A stretch of DNA of 64,000 nt from an uncultured Colwellia sp. (GTDB taxonomy: Bacteria > Pseudomonadota > Gammaproteobacteria > Enterobacterales > Alteromonadaceae), in NCBI GenBank assembly GCA_913058145.1, contig CAJXQM010000002.1:176298-240297 (forward strand), in the 5' to 3' direction. Each line of letters begins with the position of its first letter. The first letter of the stretch is position 1. Under the pieces are notes generated by a model, which worked only from the letters and a program-made list of their open reading frames with translations, did not search any database and had not been told where the DNA came from. Positions 59,003 through 64,000 of this stretch are shown here, piece by piece. The position numbers were made by a program, and so were the translations under genes.

Positions 59003-60652
59003 TTAATGAGTTTTTGCTTGATGAAACTCCGGGGATTTCAGTATAAAAAGATCCTCTACATAAAACTGCTCAGCACTACTCGCTTGCCACCAATGTTGCC
59101 ATGATTCATCAACCTCTACGTTATCTATTAATGCTCTAAAAGCTAACGGTTCAACAAGACTGCCCATTGACATTTGAGCTCCGTAAGGTGAACGCCTTTT
59201 TATCATCTGCGGTACAAGTTTAGTCGGATCATCCAAGCCCATACTACCCAACAATTCAAAAAAACTAGCGAGTGTATTGTGATGAAAATTTTTCACTCGC
59301 TCACTTTTTACATCAACATCTATTGCTTTAGATCTAGCTGGATCTTGTGTGGCAATACCTGTTGGGCAACGATTGGAATTACAGTGTCTTGATTGAATGC
59401 AACCAATGGCCATCATCATCGTTCTAGCAGCATTAACAATATCTGCGCCAGCGGCTATTTTGGCGAGTAAATCAAAACTTGATGCGGTTTTACCAGAGGC
59501 AATTATTTTTATTTTCTCTCTAAGTCCTACGCCAACCAATGCGTTATTGACTATGCTAACTCCCTCTAAACAGATTAAGCCTAAGCGGTTTGAAAATTCA
59601 ACAGGAGCAGCACCTGTACCGCCTTCTGCGCCATCGACTGTAATAAAATCAGGCGTAATACCAGTTTCTAACATTGCTTTACAAATACTTAAAAATTCTG
59701 CCGGATTACCAACACATAATTTAAAACCAATAGGTTTACCACCACTTAAAGTGCGTAACTGCTCGACAAAAGCTAACAAGTCTTTTGGCGACGTACATTC
59801 AGGGTTAACTGCTGGTGAGATACAATCATGGTCTTTTGAAATATTTCTGATGCGGGCAATTTCGTCGGTTATTTTCGCTTTAGGGAGCACACCTCCATGA
59901 CCTGGCTTAGCCCCTTGGCTCAATTTTATTTCTATCATTTTGATTTGCGGTAATTTAGCCGTTGTTTCAAATGTGCTTGGGTTAAAGCGCCCTTTATCAT
60001 CACGACAACCAAATAACCCTGTACCCAATTGCCAAACTAAATCGCCACCGTGCTTTAAGTGATAGGGGCTTGCAGCCCCCTCACCGGTATTATGAAAACA
60101 ACCTGCTTTTTTAGCGCCTAAATTAAACGCTTCTATGGCATTAGTGCTTAATGAGCCAAAGCTCATCGCTGAAATATTTAAATAAGAGGCTAAATAAGGT
60201 TGTTGACAGCTAGCACCGCCAATAAGAACACGTTTACTGCTTTCTTTAATATGAACAGGTGATAATGAATGCCATAAACTTAAGTAATTATCTTCAAGAA
60301 GGTTACGCTGTGTGCCAAAAGCAATAGTATCACGCTCATTTTTAGCACGTCGATAAACTAACGTCCGTTGCTCTCGATTAAAGGGTAACTCTTCGGTGTT
60401 ATTAGCAATAAAATATTGCTGAATTTCAACCCGGAAAGACTCAAGAAAATAACGTATATACGCCACAACAGGGTATAAGCGATTCAAGCTATGACGGCTA
60501 TAAAAAACGTCATACAATCCAATAATGCTATAGAGTAATGTTGCGATTAATAAAGAGACACTAAAGGCACTATCGCTATGCATATAATAGTACCCTGCTG
60601 AAAAATTACCTAAAAAGACAATTAACCAAAGCGTTTTTTGCATAATAGTCAT
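59003..60652 (-). CDS. FMN-binding glutamate synthase-like protein, membrane-anchored
   Basis: A 549-aa protein with two hydrophobic segments at the N-terminus (about 6-22 and 28-46), then the FMN-binding central and synthase domain of glutamate synthase. Visible are SAMSFGSLS-like ISAMSFGSLSTNAIEAFNLG, NTGEGAASPYH, KLSQGAKPGHGGVLP, TVDGAEGGTGAAPVEF and the cysteines of CIQSRHCNSNRCPTGIATQDP, which in GltB bind a 3Fe-4S cluster. It lacks the amidotransferase domain, so it is not a classical GOGAT. The electron donor and substrate are unknown. Confidence 0.85.
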   Translation of the reverse strand: MTIMQKTLWLIVFLGNFSAGYYYMHSDSAFSVSLLIATLLYSIIGLYDVFYSRHSLNRLYPVVAYIRYFLESFRVEIQQYFIANNTEELPFNREQRTLVYRRAKNERDTIAFGTQRNLLEDNYLSLWHSLSPVHIKESSKRVLIGGASCQQPYLASYLNISAMSFGSLSTNAIEAFNLGAKKAGCFHNTGEGAASPYHLKHGGDLVWQLGTGLFGCRDDKGRFNPSTFETTAKLPQIKMIEIKLSQGAKPGHGGVLPKAKITDEIARIRNISKDHDCISPAVNPECTSPKDLLAFVEQLRTLSGGKPIGFKLCVGNPAEFLSICKAMLETGITPDFITVDGAEGGTGAAPVEFSNRLGLICLEGVSIVNNALVGVGLREKIKIIASGKTASSFDLLAKIAAGADIVNAARTMMMAIGCIQSRHCNSNRCPTGIATQDPARSKAIDVDVKSERVKNFHHNTLASFFELLGSMGLDDPTKLVPQMIKRRSPYGAQMSMGSLVEPLAFRALIDNVEVDESWQHWWQASSAEQFYVEDLFILKSPEFHQAKTH

Positions 60653-61008
60653 AAAAAATCCTTATATAATTATTAATAACAGAGCTTGTGAACGATAATT
60701 TACCACTAGTTATTCACCCTTAAATACGATAAGTTTTATCGTGTTAATTAGCATGCTTGATTTATCCTTTAATGGTTAACCTAATGGTAAGCTAACACCA
60801 TAATTATTCAAGGCGCTATCAATCAAATTAGATAATAACACTTCGATAATAAATTAAAATACTCTGGTGTGAAAACGATAATAGAAGGGCATAAAAATGA
60901 TGTAAAATAAACATCGGGATTTATTCTTATTTGGCTAAAAATCAATGTTTTTTTATTAACCTATAGGTTTTAGTCTGCTAAGTATAATGATGCGTTATCA
61001 AAATATAT
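60653..61008. other. Intergenic region with one small hairpin
   Basis: 356 bp between the glutamate-synthase-like gene and the regulator stop. One hairpin, ACGATAA (60726-60732) with TTATCGT (60736-60742), was seen. No coding frame was recognised. Confidence 0.45.
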
Positions 61009-61818
61009 TTATATCTTTAATTTATAACCAACACCTTTAATTGTTATGATCCAATACGGATTATCTGAGTCAAATTCAACCTTTTTTCTCAATAAATGCA
61101 TGTATTGATAAAGGTCAGATTTATTTGCCCTATCTCTATTTGGCCATAAGTGAGTTATCAAGTTCTCGGTCGTACATACGCGTTCAGGGCATTCAGCTAA
61201 CAAGTTAAAAAGCTTAAACTCCTTAGCGGTAAGTCCTAGGTTTTTTCCTTTTAAATAAACGTTTTGACAATCTCTGTCTATTTCAAAAAGACCTAATGAT
61301 TCTAGAGCATCAACTGGATTAATTAATTTAAGCGCACCATTAAGTTCTTTGGACGAAAAAGAGTTAATTGTTTCTAATAATGTACGGCGATCAACCCCTA
61401 ATCTGCGATTGTTATTCCTTCGCTCATCAAAAACATGAATAAAATCTATAATATATTTATTAATGTTTTCATCAAGTTTTTCAAAAAAAGTCTCGTCTTT
61501 ATAATAGTTTACCCATGGTAACATTAGATAACGTGGCATTATATTCATATTATGTATGGCACAAATAGGAATAGAATATTGATTGTGAATATTGCTTAAT
61601 GATTCAAAATGATCTTCAATCAGAGTAGAAGTCAGCTCACGTAAATCAATAATAATTAATTTAAACTTTGGACTAGCACCATTACTATATAGAGGTTTAG
61701 AGCGAGATATGCATTTAAGCGTAAAATGATTAGCTACACAATAACCTGTTAATAAACCAACAACAAAACTATCATTTGAAATTATTAGCATACTATTTTC
61801 AGGCTGCAAACACTGCAT
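61009..61818 (-). CDS. Winged-helix transcriptional regulator with degenerate receiver-like N-terminus
   Basis: A 269-aa protein. The C-terminal about 95 residues form an OmpR/PhoB-type winged helix (LTAKEFKLFNLLAECPERVC, LITHLWPNRDRANKSDLYQY, and terminal IITIKGVGYKLKI). The N-terminal part (10-125) has the strand pattern of a receiver and an aspartate, D58 in LIIIDLREL. It lacks the acidic pair after the first strand. A polar linker with RRNNNRRLGVDRRT follows. An AAAGGA site precedes the ATG. It is divergent from the Ser-Asp-Asn repeat gene, and no kinase is adjacent. Confidence 0.78.
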   Translation of the reverse strand: MQCLQPENSMLIISNDSFVVGLLTGYCVANHFTLKCISRSKPLYSNGASPKFKLIIIDLRELTSTLIEDHFESLSNIHNQYSIPICAIHNMNIMPRYLMLPWVNYYKDETFFEKLDENINKYIIDFIHVFDERRNNNRRLGVDRRTLLETINSFSSKELNGALKLINPVDALESLGLFEIDRDCQNVYLKGKNLGLTAKEFKLFNLLAECPERVCTTENLITHLWPNRDRANKSDLYQYMHLLRKKVEFDSDNPYWIITIKGVGYKLKI

Positions 61819-62294
61819 ATTAAAGTCCTTTACTAATTTAAAATGAGGTAATTAATCTTAGTCTATGAATTACAAATCCACTAACATATTACTGCTTAGC
61901 GCTTAGCTGTTAATGATGCTAGCTCAGGTAAAGTAAAAATTTAAATTAATGTAAAACCTTACACAATATAACCTTATTATTTTGGGTTTCCTCTGATATA
62001 AATCAGTTTTTATCCGTTTGTAAACTCTATATATCACACCACCTGAATCTGTACATATTCATGATTTTTTAAGTGCTTTTTGATGTGCTTTTAATGGAAT
62101 TTCAAGTTAGCCGTAGACTATTATTGACAGTGAACACAAGGCCTCTGTATTCAGATATATGTTAACTTTTTTATATGTTAACGATTTGATATAGGCTTAT
62201 ATGGACGTTTAAGGTGTCACTATTTTTCTTATTATACGTTAGATATTTCAATTAGATTAATGGTTACAAAATAATTTTTAGTGGAGTATAAAAT
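61819..62294. promoter_or_regulatory. Divergent control region with an 11-bp direct repeat
   Basis: 476 bp between the regulator and the repeat-protein gene. An exact direct repeat TATATGTTAAC occurs at 62156-62166 and 62172-62182, about 113 bp before the repeat-protein start. Winged-helix regulators often bind such tandem half-sites. A GTGGAG ribosome site precedes the ATG at 62295. Confidence 0.4.
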
Positions 62295-63952
62295 ATGAAA
62301 TTTTTTAACAAAAATATACTAGCAGTAAGTATTGCCCTGATACTTAGTTCTGCTGCCAATGTAGCATTGGCAAATGAAGCGAATAATGGTTCATCCGCAG
62401 CAAATGAAAGCTCGACGGCAACTACCAGTAACGACAATTCAGATAATAGTAACGATTTAGCGGTTGATGTTGCAGATTCAGGCAATAACTCAGCTAATGA
62501 CAATTCTGATAACAGTGATGCTTCCAATAACTCGGATAATTCGGATAACAGTAATGACTTAGCGATTTCAGATAATGCTAATGATAACTCCGATAATACC
62601 AACAACTCTGATAACAGTAATGACTTAGCGATTTCTGATAATGCTAATGATAACTCCGACAACACCAACAACTCTGATAACAGCGATAGCTCAAATAATT
62701 CGGATAACTCGGATAACAGTAACGACCTAGCGATTTCAGATAATGCTAACGATAACTCCGACAATACCAACAATTCGGATAACAGTGATAGCTCAGATAA
62801 TTCTGATAATAGCGATAATAGCGCTGATCTAGATGTTGCCATTTCAGACAATGCTAATGATAATTCCGATAATACTGACAACTCAGATAACAGCGATAGC
62901 TCTAATAATTCGGATAATTCGGATAATAGTAATGATCTGGCTATTTCAGATAATGCTAATGATAACTCCGACAATAGCGATAATTCTGACAATAGTAACG
63001 ATTTAGACGTTGATATAGCCGACTCAGGCAATGACAGCTCTAATAATTCGGATAACTCGGATAATAGTAATGATTTAGCTATTTCAGATAATGCTAATGA
63101 TAACTCTGATAATAGTGATAACTCAGATAATTCGGACAGCTCAGATAATAGTAATGATTTCGACGTTGATATAGCCGATTCAGGTAATGACAGCTCGGAT
63201 AATTCGGATAATTCTGACAACTCGGATAGCTCAGATAACAGCACTGATTTAGACCTAGCCATTTCAGATAATGCTAACGATAACAGCAATAATTCTGATA
63301 ATAGTGATAACTCTGACAACTCAGATAATTCGGATAGCTCAGATAACAGCAATGATTTAGACGTTGCTGTTACAGATAGTTTTAATGATAACTCCGACAA
63401 CTCAGATAATAGTGATAATTCAGACAATTCTGATAATAGTGATAATTCTGATAATTCGGACAACTCAGATAACAGTACTGATTTAGATTTAGCTATTTCA
63501 GATAATGGTAATGATAATTCGAATAATTCCGACAACAGCAATAACTCGGATAACTCGGATAATAGTATGACTAATGCTAATGCTATGGGGTCTGCAGCTG
63601 CTAACAATGGTGGAGTAGCTACTGTTGATAACACCAACAACAGCGATAACTCTGATAACAGTGACAATAGTTATGCTGAGGCATCTGATCACTCAGCTTC
63701 AGCGAATAATGGCGGGACTGCCAGTATTGACAACAGTGATAATAGTACCAATACAGACAATAGTGATAATAGTGGAGCTTGGGCTGATGGATGGGGAACA
63801 TCTTCAGCGAATAATGGCGGCACAGCTACTACAACGTATAGAGTTAATGAATCTGTTCTAAACGGTACAGTGACTCAAAACAATGTAGCATATAATCTCA
63901 ATGGTGCTTCTACAGTCACGAATAGCAACAATATGACAGATACGTTCAATGG
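62295..63952 (+). CDS. Secreted Ser-Asp-Asn repeat protein, 3' end missing
   Basis: The signal peptide ends at NVALA (cleavage after residue 26). Residues 46-424 are almost only Ser, Asp and Asn in SDN triplets, interrupted by 12 hydrophobic nodes of type DLAIS, DLDVAIS or DLDVDIADSG at 54, 88, 110, 144, 178, 214, 236, 260, 288, 318, 354 and 396. Residues 425-510 hold three ANNGG modules, and 511-552 resemble a surface beta-protein (RVNESVLNGTVTQNNVAYNL). There is no cysteine. It is very acidic, probably a cell-surface, ion- or ice-binding or matrix protein; the function is not recognised. Sequence beyond 63952 is adapter, so the true C-terminus is unknown. Confidence 0.85.
62454..63566 (+). 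repeat. Internal coding tandem repeat (Ser-Asp-Asn with hydrophobic nodes)
   Basis: Two periods are superimposed. A 9-bp unit encodes SDN with freely varied synonymous codons. A longer unit of 66 or about 102 bp carries a node; the segment GATAATGCTAATGATAACTC recurs nearly unchanged at several units. Node spacings are 22, 24, 28, 30, 34, 36 or 42 residues, with 22 and 34 most frequent. Confidence 0.9.
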
Positions 63953-64000
63953 CTGTCTCTTATACACATCTCCGAGCCCACGAGACTAAGGCGAATCTCG
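63953..64000 (+). other. Illumina Nextera adapter and index contamination
   Basis: 63953-63971 is the 19-bp Tn5 mosaic end (reverse complement), 63972-63986 the Nextera read-2 adapter, 63987-63994 the index TAAGGCGA (N701) and 63995-64000 the first bases of P7. None of it is genomic. It adds the artefactual peptide CLLYTSPSPRD to the repeat protein. Confidence 0.98.

Noticed and set aside
52951..60652. A sortase or LPXTG target near the pds genes
   Set aside because: No sortase-like frame with a catalytic TLxTC motif and no VIT/vWA target was present. The repeat protein at 62295 is not that target as far as its incomplete sequence shows.
62454..63566. Possible CRISPR array from regular repeats
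   Set aside because: Repeats are an open coding frame with third-base variation and no unique spacers.
62264..63667. 467-codon minus-strand frame rich in Leu, Ser and Glu opposite the repeat gene
   Set aside because: It is the complement of the SDN repeat; the antisense reading of the 9-bp unit gives LSE runs by necessity. The plus strand has the signal peptide and ribosome site.

Overview
The window is AT-rich gammaproteobacterial chromosome of Alteromonadales type. Gene content, gene order and the marine-type Pds sortase-linked genes fit Colwellia or a close relative. This placement is inferred from synteny and protein resemblance; no database was searched. Most of the window is conserved housekeeping sequence. 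No rRNA, tRNA, CRISPR array or intact insertion sequence was seen.

Layout. 1-2209: branched-chain amino acid catabolism (E1-alpha of the 2-oxoacid dehydrogenase, cut by the window edge, and leucine dehydrogenase) with a divergent Lrp-type regulator. 2240-2470 holds a decayed reading frame. 2578-7365 (minus): Tas-like aldo/keto reductase, astE, pgm and seqA. 7475-10162 (plus): ybfF, a DUF2788 gene, ybfE, fldA and fur, the enterobacterial neighbourhood with one small extra gene. 10339-12971: a membrane methyltransferase, a PhnA-domain protein and sstT.

13096-34864 (minus) is the large envelope, lipid and information-processing cluster. Read in transcription order it is rpsB-tsf-pyrH-frr-uppS-cdsA-dxr-rseP-bamA-skp-lpxD-fabZ-lpxA-lpxB-rnhB-dnaE-accA-tilS. 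It couples translation factors, isoprenoid and phospholipid synthesis, lipid A synthesis, outer-membrane assembly and replication. Divergent from it are a monothiol DsbA-family protein, map, glnD and dapD (35269-40350). Then come class I fumarase (minus), pabB-nudL (plus), a collapsed sdaA relic, cysB and an SDR oxidoreductase (minus).

47502-52653 holds a small conserved protein and the SOS pair polB/dinG, divergent around one good LexA box. 52951-56999 is pdsO/pdsR/pdsS, the regulatory part of the proteobacterial dedicated sortase system, with no sortase or sortase target beside it. 57137-60652 has a SulP transporter lacking an ATG/GTG/TTG start and a membrane-anchored FMN glutamate-synthase-like protein.

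61009-63952 is the most unusual part. An atypical winged-helix regulator lies divergent from a secreted, cysteine-free protein made almost entirely of Ser-Asp-Asn repeats punctuated by regularly spaced hydrophobic nodes. The gene is incomplete because the final 48 bases (63953-64000) are Illumina Nextera adapter plus index, not genome.
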